Shown: piece after piece, positions 14,795 through 24,063 of the stretch
How the letters are laid out: each line of letters opens with the position of its first letter
Position numbering within the stretch: the first letter of the stretch is position 1
Origin: Bradyrhizobium sp. LTSP885
GTDB taxonomy: Bacteria > Pseudomonadota > Alphaproteobacteria > Rhizobiales > Xanthobacteraceae
Reading direction: 5' to 3'
Length of the DNA: 64,000 bases
Assembly: GCF_000938305.1 (NCBI RefSeq)
Contig: NZ_JYMT01000042.1
Coordinates: 460,814 to 524,813, forward strand
The notes under the pieces: generated by a model
What the model was told of the DNA's origin: nothing
Database searches by the model: none
Seen by the model: the letters and a program-made list of their open reading frames with translations, nothing else
Made by a program: the position numbers and the translations under genes

Positions 14795-15991
14795 ATGACC
14801 AACGCCACCCATCCGTTCGACGCGCTGATGGACATTACTGCCCGCCCCGAGGTCGTGTTCGTGCGCGGCGCGGGCTCGTATCTGTGGGACGATAACCGCA
14901 ACCGCTATCTCGATTTCGTGCAGGGTTGGGCCGTCAACCCGCTCGGCCATTCGCCGGAAGTGGTCGCGGATGCGCTTGCCGCGCAGGCGAAACGGCTGCT
15001 GACGCCGAGTCCGGCATTCTACAACGAGCCGAGCCTCAAGCTTGCAAAGGCGCTGGTCGAGCAGAGCTGCTTCGACCAGGTGTTCTTCGCCAATTCCGGC
15101 GCGGAGGCCAATGAGGGCGCAATCAAGCTCGCGCGCAAATTCGGCGCCAAGTACAAGAACGGCGCGCATGAGATCATCACCTTCGAAGGCGGCTTCCACG
15201 GCCGGACGCTCGCGACCATGTCGGCGTCGGGCAAGAAGGCGTTCGAGCCGCTGTTCGAGCCGAAAGTCTCGGGCTTCCGCAAAGCCCGACTGAACGACAT
15301 CGAATCGGTGCGGCGGCTGATCTCACCGTCGACAGTGGCCGTGATGCTGGAGCCGATCCAGGGCGAAGCCGGCGTGTGGCCCGCGACCGACGCATTCATG
15401 CAGGAATTGCGGGCGCTGACCCAGCAGCGCGGGCTGTTGCTGATCGTCGACGAGATCCAGACCGGCATGGGCCGGACCGGGAAATTGTTCGCCTACGAGC
15501 ATGCCGGGATCGAGCCCGACATCATGACGCTCGGCAAGGGCATCGGCGGCGGCGTGCCGCTCGCCGCCCTGCTCGCGACCGAACATGCCTCATGCTTCGA
15601 TCACGGCGACCAGGGCGGCACGTTCAATGGCAATCCCTTGATGTGCGCCGCTGGACTTGTCGTGCTCGATCAGATCGGCCAGCCCGATTTCCTGAAATCG
15701 GTCGTCGATGCCGGCCTGGTCCTCGAGCGTGAATTGCAGCGGCTGTCGGCACGGCACGGGCTCGGCGATATCAGGGGCCGCGGCCTGTTGCTCGCGCTTG
15801 ACCTCAAGATGCCGATCGGTGCTGCGATCGTCGCAGAGTCTTTCGCGGCCGGCGTGCTCGTCAACTCGCCGCAACCGGATGCGTTGCGCTTCATGCCAGC
15901 GCTCAATGTCACGCGCGAGGAGATCGCCGAGATGGTGGATTGCCTGGATACGGTGCTGACGAAGGTGGGTGCCGCGCGACGGGTGGCGTAG
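14795..15991 (+). CDS. argD: Acetylornithine aminotransferase-type class III transaminase
   Basis: The 398-residue protein is a class III PLP aminotransferase: FFANSGAEANEGAIKLARKFG binds the PLP phosphate, IVDEIQTGMGRTGKLFAYEH holds the cofactor Asp, and TLGKGIGGGVPLAALLAT contains the Schiff-base Lys. Length and motif set match ArgD, which transfers the amino group between N-acetylornithine and 2-oxoglutarate in arginine synthesis; succinyl-diaminopimelate or other omega-amino substrates are possible. It stands alone rather than next to argF, so it could be a second paralogue. A GAGGAG site precedes the ATG by 8 bases. Confidence 0.85.
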   Translation: MTNATHPFDALMDITARPEVVFVRGAGSYLWDDNRNRYLDFVQGWAVNPLGHSPEVVADALAAQAKRLLTPSPAFYNEPSLKLAKALVEQSCFDQVFFANSGAEANEGAIKLARKFGAKYKNGAHEIITFEGGFHGRTLATMSASGKKAFEPLFEPKVSGFRKARLNDIESVRRLISPSTVAVMLEPIQGEAGVWPATDAFMQELRALTQQRGLLLIVDEIQTGMGRTGKLFAYEHAGIEPDIMTLGKGIGGGVPLAALLATEHASCFDHGDQGGTFNGNPLMCAAGLVVLDQIGQPDFLKSVVDAGLVLERELQRLSARHGLGDIRGRGLLLALDLKMPIGAAIVAESFAAGVLVNSPQPDALRFMPALNVTREEIAEMVDCLDTVLTKVGAARRVA

Positions 15992-16000
15992 TGGTCTCTC

Positions 16001-16080
16001 GTCGTTCCGGGGCATCGCGCCAGCGATGAACCCGGAACCTCGAGATTCCGGGTTCACGCTTCGCGTGCCCCGGAATGACA
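16001..16080. repeat. Palindromic interspersed repeat, CCGGGGCATCGCG family
   Basis: CGTTCCGGGGCA at the left pairs with TGCCCCGGAATGAC at the right, and an inner GAACCCGGAA/TTCCGGGTTC palindrome is nested within. It fills the space between the converging argD and quinone oxidoreductase genes. Confidence 0.8.
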
Positions 16081-16086
16081 GTCTCC

Positions 16087-17061
16087 TTACGGCCTCAAGA
16101 TCGCCGCGCCCGTGGTGGCCCGGCTCTCCAGGTCGATATGCGCCTTCGCGACGTCCTTCAGTGCGTAGGCGTGGTTGATCGGCACGTGCAGCTTGCCGTT
16201 GATGACGGCCGCGAACAGCGTGTCGGCGCCCTCGAGCAGTTCCTTACGGGTGCCGACATAGTCGTTGAGCTTCGGCCGGGTCGCAAACAGCGAGCCGTGG
16301 GTGTTGAGGTCGGCGAGCGCGAACGGCGGCACCGGGCCTGAGGCATTGCCGAACGAGACGAACAGGCCGCGCGGCCTCAGGCACGACAGCGATCCCGGGA
16401 ATGTGGTCTTGCCGACCCCGTCATAGACGACGTCGCAGAGCTCGCCGCGGCTGATTTGTTTGACGCGCTCGACGAAATTCTCCTCGTTGTAGAGGATGGC
16501 GTGGTCGCAGCCATTGGCGAGCGCGATGTCGGCCTTGGCCTTCGAGCCAACGGTGCCGATGACATGCGCGCCGAGCGCCTTCGCCCATTGGCAGGCGAGC
16601 AGCCCGATGCCGCCGGCGGCGGCGTGGATCAGCACGCGGTGGCCCGGCTCGACCTTGAAAGTCTTGTGCAACAGATACCAGACCGTGAGGCCTTTCAGCA
16701 TCAGCACGGCGCCCTGCTCATAGGTGATGTGGTCGGGCAGTTTGACGAGTTTGTCGGCCGGGATCACACGCTCCGACGCATAGCCGCCGAGATTGAAATA
16801 GTACGCGACGCGGTCTCCCGGGTGGAAGTTGGTCACCCCCGGACCGACAGCCACCACCTCGCCGGCAGCCTCGTTGCCGGCAATGAACGGCAGGCCGGGC
16901 GCCTTGTAGAGGCCGGTGCGGAAATAGACGTCGATGAAGTTCAGCCCGACCGCGTGCTGGCGGATGCGCACCTCGCCTGCGCCGGGAGCGCCGACTTCGA
17001 CGTCTTCATAGGTCAGGACTTCCGGTCCCCCCACCTTGTGCACGCGCACAGCCTTGGTCAT
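16087..17061 (-). CDS. qorA: NADPH:quinone oxidoreductase (zeta-crystallin/QorA type)
   Basis: The 324-residue product is a zinc-free medium-chain dehydrogenase: MTKAVRVHKVGGPEVL opening, GLNFIDVYFRTGLY, PFIAGNEAAGEVVAVG, and the Rossmann-fold segment VLIHAAAGGIGLLACQWAKALG that binds NADPH. These enzymes reduce quinones by one electron in the cytoplasm. The length and all family segments are normal, and no catalytic-zinc ligands are present. The start at 17061 is the only sensible one. It is transcribed leftwards, separate from terC by about 80 bases. Confidence 0.88.
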   Translation of the reverse strand: MTKAVRVHKVGGPEVLTYEDVEVGAPGAGEVRIRQHAVGLNFIDVYFRTGLYKAPGLPFIAGNEAAGEVVAVGPGVTNFHPGDRVAYYFNLGGYASERVIPADKLVKLPDHITYEQGAVLMLKGLTVWYLLHKTFKVEPGHRVLIHAAAGGIGLLACQWAKALGAHVIGTVGSKAKADIALANGCDHAILYNEENFVERVKQISRGELCDVVYDGVGKTTFPGSLSCLRPRGLFVSFGNASGPVPPFALADLNTHGSLFATRPKLNDYVGTRKELLEGADTLFAAVINGKLHVPINHAYALKDVAKAHIDLESRATTGAAILRP

Positions 17062-17143
17062 ATCAGTCGCTCCCCTTGGGTCTCACGTGACGCGAGCGAA
17101 TGCCATCGGGGCCGCCTTGTCAACAGAGCGGCCCGGAACCGGT

Positions 17144-17869
17144 CTATCCGGCCGTCTTGCGGCGATTGCGCCGGGCCAGCACATTGAACAGCTCGACGGC
17201 GGCCGAGAACGCGATCGCGAAATAGATGTAGCCGCGCGGGATATGGAAACTGAATCCGTCGGCCACCAGCGCCACGCCGATCAGCACCAGGAACGCCAGC
17301 GCCAGCATCTTGGTGGTCGGATGCTCCGCGACAAATCGCGCCACCGGTCCTGACGAGACGTACATGATGACGCAGGCGATCACGACTGCCGCGATCATGA
17401 TCTCGATATCCTGCGCCATGCCAATCGCGGTGATGATCGAGTCCAGCGAGAACACCAGGTCGATGATGATGATCTGCACGATCACCCAGAAGAACGCACT
17501 GGCGTTCGGCCCGGCCGCTTCATCGGCCTCGCGCGCCTCGACCTCGCCGTGGATCTCGTGGGTCGCCTTCGCGATCAGGAACAGGCCGCCGCCAATCAAG
17601 ATGAGGTCGCGCCAGGACAGCGCGATGCTCTTGATCGTGATCACGGGCTCTGTCAGCCCGATCAGCCAGACCAGGATGCTGAGCAGCAGGATGCGGAACA
17701 CCAGCGCCAGCAACAACCCGATCTGCCGCGCGCGCTTGGCCTGCGCGGGTGGGATCCGCGACACGATCACCGAGAGGAAGATCACGTTGTCGATGCCGAG
17801 CACGATCTCCAGCGCGGTCAACGTCAGCAATGCAGCCCAGGCCTCCGGGCTGGCGATCAATTCCATCAT
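17144..17869 (-). CDS. TerC family integral membrane protein
   Basis: The 241-residue product has about seven transmembrane helices and the TerC signatures ALEIVLGIDNVIFLSVI near the start and IIDLVFSLDSIITAIGM in the middle, whose paired acidic residues in the membrane are conserved in this family of proposed metal (manganese, calcium or tellurite-related) exporters. It overlaps the pcs stop codon (ATGATGG), so translation is coupled to pcs. Two adjacent ATG codons, at 17869 and 17866, could serve as start. Confidence 0.88.
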   Translation of the reverse strand: MMELIASPEAWAALLTLTALEIVLGIDNVIFLSVIVSRIPPAQAKRARQIGLLLALVFRILLLSILVWLIGLTEPVITIKSIALSWRDLILIGGGLFLIAKATHEIHGEVEAREADEAAGPNASAFFWVIVQIIIIDLVFSLDSIITAIGMAQDIEIMIAAVVIACVIMYVSSGPVARFVAEHPTTKMLALAFLVLIGVALVADGFSFHIPRGYIYFAIAFSAAVELFNVLARRNRRKTAG

Positions 17870-18594
17870 GCCTTGAATGCTCTCAATCTGCGGATCACGC
17901 TGTCGCTGCCGACGATGTAAGCGGCGATGACGCAAAGCCCGAATGTAATCGGCGCGCCGACCATGAAGTCGTGTGCCAGGGTGTAGGCGGCAAGCACGGC
18001 CCAGGCGCCGAGCAGCCAGAGCGTCAGCCAGCGCAGCCGCACCACGCGGAGCGGATGCACCACGTGAAACGGCGCGAACGTCAGTGCGATCAGGACCGCG
18101 ACCAGCAGCGTCGACATGACAGGCGGCAGATGCAGCAGGAACAGATAGAACGCCGCGGCATTCCACAGCGCCGGAAAACCGCGGAAATGGTTGTCGTCGG
18201 ATTTCATGCGGCGATCGGCGAAATACAGCGCACTCGAAACCACGATGCCGATGCCGAGGATCGGCGCCGCCACCGGCAGCAGCAGCCCGCTCGCGGTGAT
18301 CGCATAAGCCGGCACGAACACATAGGTGACGAAATCGACCACCAGATCGAGCACCTCGCCGGACCAGTTCGGCTGCAGCCGCACCACGTCGAGCCGGCGC
18401 GCCAGCGGGCCATCGATCCCGTCGATAATAAGCGCGACGCCGAGCCAGCCGAACATGCCGGCCCAGTGCTCGCGCACCGCCTCCAGCATCGCCAGCAGCG
18501 CGATCCCGGCCCCGAGCGCCGTGAAAACATGAACGGAGAATGCGGCGGTCCGCATCCGTTCTGGCAACGCGTCCGGCTGGCTGGTCTGGTCCAT
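17866..18594 (-). CDS. pcs: Phosphatidylcholine synthase
   Basis: The 242-residue membrane protein has the CDP-alcohol phosphotransferase motif DG-x2-AR-x(n)-G-x3-D-x3-D, seen as DGPLARRL ... GEVLDLVVD at about residues 61-86, and roughly eight hydrophobic segments. Pcs condenses choline directly with CDP-diacylglycerol, the one-step route to phosphatidylcholine found mainly in rhizobia, Brucella and relatives, and needed for full plant or animal association. The open reading frame begins at ATG 18594 and is divergent from the UbiH-family gene. Confidence 0.92.
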   Translation of the reverse strand: MDQTSQPDALPERMRTAAFSVHVFTALGAGIALLAMLEAVREHWAGMFGWLGVALIIDGIDGPLARRLDVVRLQPNWSGEVLDLVVDFVTYVFVPAYAITASGLLLPVAAPILGIGIVVSSALYFADRRMKSDDNHFRGFPALWNAAAFYLFLLHLPPVMSTLLVAVLIALTFAPFHVVHPLRVVRLRWLTLWLLGAWAVLAAYTLAHDFMVGAPITFGLCVIAAYIVGSDSVIRRLRAFKA

Positions 18595-18728
18595 GTGGCC
18601 GCAGTGCTATCAGGAATCGCCCCGCTTTGCATATGCACTGTTGCGGCGTTCCGTCGCGCAAATTGCTTGAAACTCTTAACAGTGACCGGTGGCTTGAAAT
18701 TGACGCCAACAATGTCAATTGTCCTGGG

Positions 18729-19919
18729 ATGACCGACACACTGCAGGTTTATGACGTTCTTGTAATCGGCGGCGGCCCGGCCGGGCTGACGGCCGCGATT
18801 GCGCTGGCCGACACGGGGGCAAAAACCGCGCTGCTGGCGCGGCACGCGCCCTATGCCGACAACCGCACCACCGCGCTGCTCGGCGCCTCCACCGATCTGC
18901 TGGAGCGGCTGGACATCTGGCGGCGCTGCAGCGACAAGGCCGCGGCACTCAAGACCATGCGTCTCGTCGACGACACCGGCCGCCTGATCCGCGCGCCGGA
19001 GGTGCGCTTCTCGTCCGACGAGATCGGGCGCGACCAGTTCGGCTTCAACATCGACAATCGCTCGCTGGTCGCAGCGCTCGAGGCGCGTGCCGGCGAATTA
19101 TCATCGCTGACGCGGATCGACGACGAGGCCGCCACGATCCATCCTGGAGATGCCGCGGTCGAGGTCCAAACGAGCCAGGGCCGGTCATTGTCGGCGCGGC
19201 TTGTGGTCGGGGCCGATGGGCGCCATTCGCTGTCGCGCGAGGCCGCCGGCATCGAGATCGTCAGCCGCAAGCTCGGCCAGTCCGCCCTCACCTTCAACAT
19301 CACGCATACAAGGCCGCACCGGAACATCTCGACCGAATTCCACACCGAGCATGGCCCCTGCGTGTTCGTGCCACTCAGCGGTAACAGAAGCAGCGTGGTC
19401 TGGGTCTGCGCGCCCAAGGAAGCCGAGCGGCTGGTAGCGCTCGGCGACGACGAATTGTCCGCAGCCGCGGAGACGCAGTCCCATTCCATCCTCGGCCGTC
19501 TCCAGATCGAGCCCGGGCGCCACGTCTTTCCTCTCGCCATCGAGCGACCCAGGCAATTCGCCAAGGACCGCATCGCGCTGGTCGGGGAATCAGCCCATGT
19601 GCTGCCGCCGATCGGCGCACAGGGTCTCAATATGGGACTGCGCGACGCCGCCGATATCGCCGACATCGTCGGGCAAGCGATCTCGCGCGGCGAAGATCCG
19701 GGCGCGCCGCAAGTGCTGTCGCGCTATCAGGCGGCACGGCGTCCCGACGTCGCCAGCCGAACCTGGGCGATCGACATCGCCAACCGCTCGCTGCTCAGCG
19801 ATTTCCTCCCCGTCCAGACCATGCGCGCCGGCGGCCTGCATCTGATCGGTTCGGTCGGCCCGCTGCGGCGGCTCGCCATGCGCGAGGGTCTGGCGCCGTC
19901 ATGGCGACGTTCCTCTTAA
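18729..19919 (+). CDS. UbiH/UbiF family FAD-dependent hydroxylase
   Basis: The 396-residue flavoprotein shows the three FAD-binding motifs of the family: the N-terminal DVLVIGGGPAGLTAAIALAD dinucleotide fold, the middle VVGADGRHSLSR (DG motif) and IALVGESAHVLPPIGAQGLN (GD-type motif). Enzymes of this group add hydroxyls to the ubiquinone ring; which ring position this one modifies cannot be told. ATG 18729 is chosen, because upstream in-frame starts run into the pcs promoter region. Its stop overlaps the converging AEC transporter gene by 4 bases. Confidence 0.88.
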   Translation: MTDTLQVYDVLVIGGGPAGLTAAIALADTGAKTALLARHAPYADNRTTALLGASTDLLERLDIWRRCSDKAAALKTMRLVDDTGRLIRAPEVRFSSDEIGRDQFGFNIDNRSLVAALEARAGELSSLTRIDDEAATIHPGDAAVEVQTSQGRSLSARLVVGADGRHSLSREAAGIEIVSRKLGQSALTFNITHTRPHRNISTEFHTEHGPCVFVPLSGNRSSVVWVCAPKEAERLVALGDDELSAAAETQSHSILGRLQIEPGRHVFPLAIERPRQFAKDRIALVGESAHVLPPIGAQGLNMGLRDAADIADIVGQAISRGEDPGAPQVLSRYQAARRPDVASRTWAIDIANRSLLSDFLPVQTMRAGGLHLIGSVGPLRRLAMREGLAPSWRRSS

Positions 19920-20860
19920 GGAAAGGCAAGGCGTCCGGTCTGGATGACCCACATCACGCTGGTCAGCGTGACCACGGATGCAAAAGTCCCGATCAGCACC
20001 GCGACCGACGCCGGCTCGATCCAGGTATCGTTCTGCCGGGCGATCACGAACACGTTCAGCGCCGGCGGCAGCGAGGCCATCAGCACCGCGGTCGCCGCCC
20101 AGGGCTGCGCGAACGGACCGAACAGCAGCATCAAGCCGAACGCCAGCAGCGGATGGATCAGGAGCTTGATCGCGATCACGCCGGGGACCTCCCACGGCAC
20201 CCGCTTGAACGGCCGCAACGCGACCGTGACGCCGAGCACGAACAGCGCCATTGGTGCCGCGGCATTCTCCAGGAACTGGATGGTCCGGTCGAGCGCGACC
20301 GGCAGCGGGATGTGGAGTGCTGCGACCAGCGCGCCCAGCACCGCCGACATGATCAGCGGGTTCTGCACGATCTGCCGCAGCACCACGCCGAGCGCATGCA
20401 GCAGCGAGGGATGGTCGCGATCGGTTAGCTCGATCAAGAGCGGCACGATCGAGAACAGGAAAATGCTGTCGCAGCAGAAGATCAGTGCGGTCGGCGCCGA
20501 TGCCTTGGTGCCGAGCACCAGCCCCGGGCCCATATAGCCGATATTGCCATAGGCACCCGACAGCCCCGCAAGCGTCGCCTCGCGCAACGTCAACCTTCCG
20601 ATCGCCTTGCCGGCGACCATCGCCAGGAAGAAGGCGATCACGGTTCCGAGCGTGGTGGCGATCAGGAATGGCGGGTTGTTCAGCTCCGAGAACGGCGTCT
20701 TGGACATGATCCCGAACAGCAGCGCCGGCAGCGAAACATAGAGCAGGAAGAAGTTCATCCAGGCGAGCCCGCTCTCGGGCAGGCCCTTGGCCTTGCCGCA
20801 GGCGAAACCGATGAAGATCAGGCCGAAATACGGCAGCGCCAGGTTGAGGATATCGATCAT
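19916..20860 (-). CDS. AEC (auxin efflux carrier) family transporter
   Basis: The 314-residue protein has about ten transmembrane segments in the two five-helix halves typical of AEC/PIN-type permeases: MIDILNLALPYFGLIFIGF at the start, YGNIGYMGPGLVLG in the first crossover, and MASLPPALNVFVIARQN in the second. Bacterial members export small organic acids such as malate or malonate. No adjacent metabolic gene points to the substrate. It converges on the UbiH-family gene and shares a divergent gap with hspQ. Confidence 0.85.
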   Translation of the reverse strand: MIDILNLALPYFGLIFIGFACGKAKGLPESGLAWMNFFLLYVSLPALLFGIMSKTPFSELNNPPFLIATTLGTVIAFFLAMVAGKAIGRLTLREATLAGLSGAYGNIGYMGPGLVLGTKASAPTALIFCCDSIFLFSIVPLLIELTDRDHPSLLHALGVVLRQIVQNPLIMSAVLGALVAALHIPLPVALDRTIQFLENAAAPMALFVLGVTVALRPFKRVPWEVPGVIAIKLLIHPLLAFGLMLLFGPFAQPWAATAVLMASLPPALNVFVIARQNDTWIEPASVAVLIGTFASVVTLTSVMWVIQTGRLAFP

Positions 20861-20880
20861 TCTGAAAGTGGTTTCTAGGG

Positions 20881-20908
20881 CTTGGTTTGGGGACGGTTCG
20901 CCCCGGCT
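20881..20908 (+). promoter_or_regulatory. Weak candidate RpoH promoter for hspQ
   Basis: CTTGGTT, 13 bases, CCCCGGCT resembles the CTTGAAA/CCCCAT heat-shock promoter consensus with correct spacing. It lies about 75 bases before hspQ, whose product is usually heat-inducible. Several mismatches keep confidence low. Confidence 0.25.
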
Positions 20909-20984
20909 AGAATCGGTAAATCGGGGGTTAATTCGCGTTCCTGCCCCCTAGCATCGGCCACAATGTTGGTCTATCGAACGAGAC

Positions 20985-21317
20985 ATGATCAAAGCACGGA
21001 CCGCCAAATTTCAGATCGGGCAGATCGTGCGCCACCGGGTGTTCTCGTTCCGGGGCGTGATCTTCGACATCGATCCGGAGTTCAACAACACCGAAGAGTG
21101 GTGGTTGTCGATCCCTGAGGATGTGCGCCCCCACAAGGACCAGCCGTTCTATCACCTGCTCGCGGAGAACTCGGAGACCGAGTACGTCGCCTATGTCTCC
21201 GAGCAGAACCTGTTGCCCGACGATTCCGGTGAGCCGATCCGCCATTCGCAGGTCGCCGAAATCTTCGTCAAGGACAAGGCGGGCGGCTACCGCCCGCGCA
21301 ACCCGTCGCTGAACTGA
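20985..21317 (+). CDS. hspQ: Heat shock protein HspQ
   Basis: The 110-residue protein matches HspQ/YccV from end to end: AKFQIGQIVRHRVFSFRGVI, DIDPEFNNTEEWW, QPFYHLLAEN and YVAYVSEQNLL. HspQ is a small hemimethylated-DNA-binding-like protein that acts as a Lon protease specificity factor and is degraded itself. The start at 20985 gives the standard length. The gene stands alone between the AEC and MFS genes. Confidence 0.95.
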   Translation: MIKARTAKFQIGQIVRHRVFSFRGVIFDIDPEFNNTEEWWLSIPEDVRPHKDQPFYHLLAENSETEYVAYVSEQNLLPDDSGEPIRHSQVAEIFVKDKAGGYRPRNPSLN

Positions 21318-21364
21318 CGGCCTGCGCTTTCGAGCGTGGCGCATGGCGCCGCGATCACGGCTGC

Positions 21365-22666
21365 TTAGACCCCCTCATGCGCTGATAGCGCCGCCGCGAC
21401 CGCCCAGACGGCGAAGCCCGACAGCGCCAATCCCGCACCGACCAGGCCGGTGGACGCCCAGCCATAACCCGCGGCGACGGCCATTCCGCCCAGCCACGGC
21501 CCCAGCGCGTTGGCGACGTTGAAGGCGGAGTGGTTGAGCGCAGCGGCGAGGCTTTGCGCTTCGCCTGCCACGTCCATCAGCCTGGTTTGCAGCACGGTGG
21601 CGAGCCCCCCGCCCAGCCCGATCAGCAGCACATCGATCAGCAGCGTCCAGAAATTCGCCGCCGCCAGCGGATACAGCGCCAGCGTCGCCGCTGACCACAG
21701 CAACAGCCCGCCCGCCGTGGCCATCAAGGCGCGGTCGGCGAAGCGCGGCACGATGATGTTGCCGGCCGTGAGACCCGCACCGAACACGCACAGCGCCACC
21801 GGCACCAGCGCAGGCGACACATGCGTCACCGCCAGCATCGTCGAGGCCAGATAAGTGTAGACGGAGAACAACCCGCCGAAGCCCACGGCGCCGATCGCCA
21901 GCGTCAGCCAGACGTGCTTGCGTCCGAGCGCGGAGAGTTCGCGCAACGGGCTCGCCCCGGTGTTGACGGTGTCACGCGGGGCGAACACCGCGACCAGGAT
22001 CGCGGTCAGCAGCGCAAGCCCGGCGACGATCGCGAACGCCCAGCGCCAGCCGATCATCTGGCCAACCCCGTTGGCCAGCGGGACGCCGACGGTGGTAGCG
22101 ATGGTCAGGCCCAGCAGCACGCGCCCCACCGCGCTGGTACGCTTGTCCATCGGGACCAGCGAGGCGGCGACCAGCATGGCGATCCCGAAATAGGCGCCAT
22201 GCGGCAACCCGGCGAGGAAGCGCAGCGCCAGCATGGTGTGATAATCCGGCGCCAGACCTGAGAGGCCGTTCATCAGCGCGAAGAAGCCCATCAGCGCGAT
22301 CAGCAGCGTCCGCCGTGTGACACGCGCCGACAGCACGGCGATAACAGGCGCGCCCACCACGACGCCAAGGGCGTAAGCGCTGATCGCGTGGCCGGCCATG
22401 GGCTCGCTGATGTGCAGATCGCGTGCGAAGAACGGCAGCAGGCTCATGGTGGCGAATTCGGCAATGCCGATGGCGAAACCGCCCATCGCCAGCGCGAGAT
22501 GAACGATGCCCGGATGGAACACTCTGGCGGTGTCCTGGGCCGCGGTGTCCCGGGCAACGGTGTCCGGCTTCACACTGGCGTCACCATCGAGCGAGGTGCG
22601 CCGGGCCGGCTGCTCCATCGGGAGGTCCAGCGGTTCCCGCCGCTGCTTGTTGAGACGCTGGGACAT
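21365..22666 (-). CDS. Major facilitator superfamily exporter, AraJ/arabinose-efflux type
   Basis: The 433-residue protein has about 12 transmembrane helices after an unusually long hydrophilic N-terminus of about 50 residues. LAGLPHGAYFGIAMLVAASLV and the loop motif ARVTRRTLLIALM resemble DHA1/AraJ-type exporters. Substrate unknown; sugars or drugs are usual. The start at 22666 (MSQRLNKQRREP) is tentative; ATG 22618 (MEQPARR) would trim the tail. The frame remains open further upstream but that part is Arg-rich and implausible. Confidence 0.8.
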   Translation of the reverse strand: MSQRLNKQRREPLDLPMEQPARRTSLDGDASVKPDTVARDTAAQDTARVFHPGIVHLALAMGGFAIGIAEFATMSLLPFFARDLHISEPMAGHAISAYALGVVVGAPVIAVLSARVTRRTLLIALMGFFALMNGLSGLAPDYHTMLALRFLAGLPHGAYFGIAMLVAASLVPMDKRTSAVGRVLLGLTIATTVGVPLANGVGQMIGWRWAFAIVAGLALLTAILVAVFAPRDTVNTGASPLRELSALGRKHVWLTLAIGAVGFGGLFSVYTYLASTMLAVTHVSPALVPVALCVFGAGLTAGNIIVPRFADRALMATAGGLLLWSAATLALYPLAAANFWTLLIDVLLIGLGGGLATVLQTRLMDVAGEAQSLAAALNHSAFNVANALGPWLGGMAVAAGYGWASTGLVGAGLALSGFAVWAVAAALSAHEGV

Positions 22667-22917
22667 TGGCCGAATTCCATGATTGCGAACGGCGGCCAGG
22701 GTTCGCGAACGCACACGCGCGCGTTTGCGCATCGACGGCGCGTGAACGCGCTTTCGTCTGGCCTCCCATGTTGGTTCTTTGATTGTGCTTCGATGTCGGG
22801 GTCGCACACGAAGCGCAGGACCACCAGAGCGACAAATCGCTATCAGCCAGACACTATCGCATGGCGCCGCATCTTGAATGAAGCCACAGACCTCAGGTGC
22901 TGCGGCCGTTCCGACAA

Positions 22918-22990
22918 GCTTTGGATTCTTGTTTGACGCGTTTTCTTCACGCGAACCGGTGTCCACTTCGCTCGAAAACGCTCTAACTGA
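22918..22990. repeat. Second copy of the AGCGTTTCGAGCGAA repeat (reverse orientation)
   Basis: The segment reading GATTCTTGTTTGACGCG through CGCTCGAAAACGCTCT is the reverse complement of 7181-7245 with a few differences. It belongs to the same interspersed family. The 384-base gap 22667-23050 holds this repeat, the terminator below and otherwise nothing I can name. Confidence 0.8.
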
Positions 22991-23020
22991 AAAAGGCGCC
23001 CCTTCGGGCGCCTTTTGTTT
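22989..23020 (-). terminator. Rho-independent terminator for the IalB-family gene
   Basis: Reading leftwards, AAAAGGCGCC-CGAAG-GGGCGCCTTTTTC is a strong hairpin with a T-run. It lies about 30 bases after the stop codon of the IalB-family gene. Confidence 0.85.
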
Positions 23021-23050
23021 TGCGGTATTCCCGCGCGCTTGCTTGCGCGC

Positions 23051-23890
23051 TTACTTGGCTGCCGGATTGGCCGGAGCCGGTGCGGCCCCACCCTGCCCGC
23101 CGGCTTCGAGCTTCTTGCGTTGCTCTTCGGCGCGCTTCTGCAATTCTTCCTGCAGCTTCTTCTGGGTTTCCTCGAACTGCTTCGGGTCGGTGGCGGGGCC
23201 GTCATAGGCCTTGGCGAACTCACCGTTGAGCGGCAGCGGCAGCGTCAGCGGCGCGCCATTCGAGTTGATCGCCTGGACCACCAGATTCTGGCCCTTCTTC
23301 AGGTTGGCGATCATTTCCGGCGTCGCCTCATAGTCCGACATACAGCCGTTCTGGAAGCAGATCACATAGGGGGACTGCTGCGGCGGATTGCCGTCGATGA
23401 TGATGCGGGTGCCGTGAACGAGTTGCATGCCGAGCGGCAGCGTCACGCGCAGGATCTTCTTCGGCTCGCCTTCCGGCTCGATGACAACGGCAGCGATCAC
23501 AGGCTGACCAGATTCGATGCGGCCGTCCTTGCCGGTGAAGCAGACCTGCTTGGCGGTGGCTTCCTGGCCCTTCAGGCAGAACTTGGTCCAGGGGGCGTAG
23601 ATGAGCTGGATCTGCTGATCCGGCGGCGGCGGCTGTGCTCCCGCGACGGGCGGCGGAGCGGCCTGGGACTGCTGCGGAGCCGCGGGTGCAGGGGCCGGCG
23701 CAGGCGCTGCCTTCTGGGCCGCCTTCGGTGCCGCCTTGGGCGCAGCCTTCGGTGCCGCGGGCGCCGGCGCTGCGGGCTGCTGGGCCTGAGCGGCAGGAAC
23801 CAGGAGCGCTGCGGACAGTGCCGTTGCCGCCATCAGGGCGACAATTCGCCCATGCGGCCGAACCGGGGCGGCCAAGATACGAAAATTCAT
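23051..23890 (-). CDS. Invasion-associated locus B (IalB) family protein
   Basis: The 279-residue protein starts with a long signal sequence (MNFRILAAPVRPHGRIVALM, cleaved near AAQAQ), then an Ala/Pro/Lys-rich tether, then a beta-rich IalB domain with WTKFCLKGQEATAKQVCFTG and PYVICFQNGCMSDYEA, whose cysteine pairs probably form disulfides. The tail (KQFEETQKKLQEELQKRAEE) is a charged coiled coil. IalB proteins are periplasmic and were named for Bartonella invasion; in free-living rhizobia the role is unknown. The start at 23890 is preferred to 23959 since it begins the signal peptide and follows an AAAGGG site. Confidence 0.85.
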   Translation of the reverse strand: MNFRILAAPVRPHGRIVALMAATALSAALLVPAAQAQQPAAPAPAAPKAAPKAAPKAAQKAAPAPAPAPAAPQQSQAAPPPVAGAQPPPPDQQIQLIYAPWTKFCLKGQEATAKQVCFTGKDGRIESGQPVIAAVVIEPEGEPKKILRVTLPLGMQLVHGTRIIIDGNPPQQSPYVICFQNGCMSDYEATPEMIANLKKGQNLVVQAINSNGAPLTLPLPLNGEFAKAYDGPATDPKQFEETQKKLQEELQKRAEEQRKKLEAGGQGGAAPAPANPAAK

Positions 23891-24063
23891 TGCGGAAAAC
23901 CCTTTCTGAACGGCAGCGCCCGAAACCGCTGCAGGCGCCGACACATAGCCGCGAAACACAGCTGCTCGCGCGGCTGTCTCCTAGTCAATTGAGGCGGATA
24001 CGTGACAAGTGTTCCCGCCGGATCAATTGCACGCCTTCAATACAGCGGCGGACGGAAAGATCA

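Noticed and set aside
23635..24063. N-terminal extension of the family-5 binding protein
   Set aside because: It overlaps the IalB-family gene antisense and precedes the proper signal sequence.
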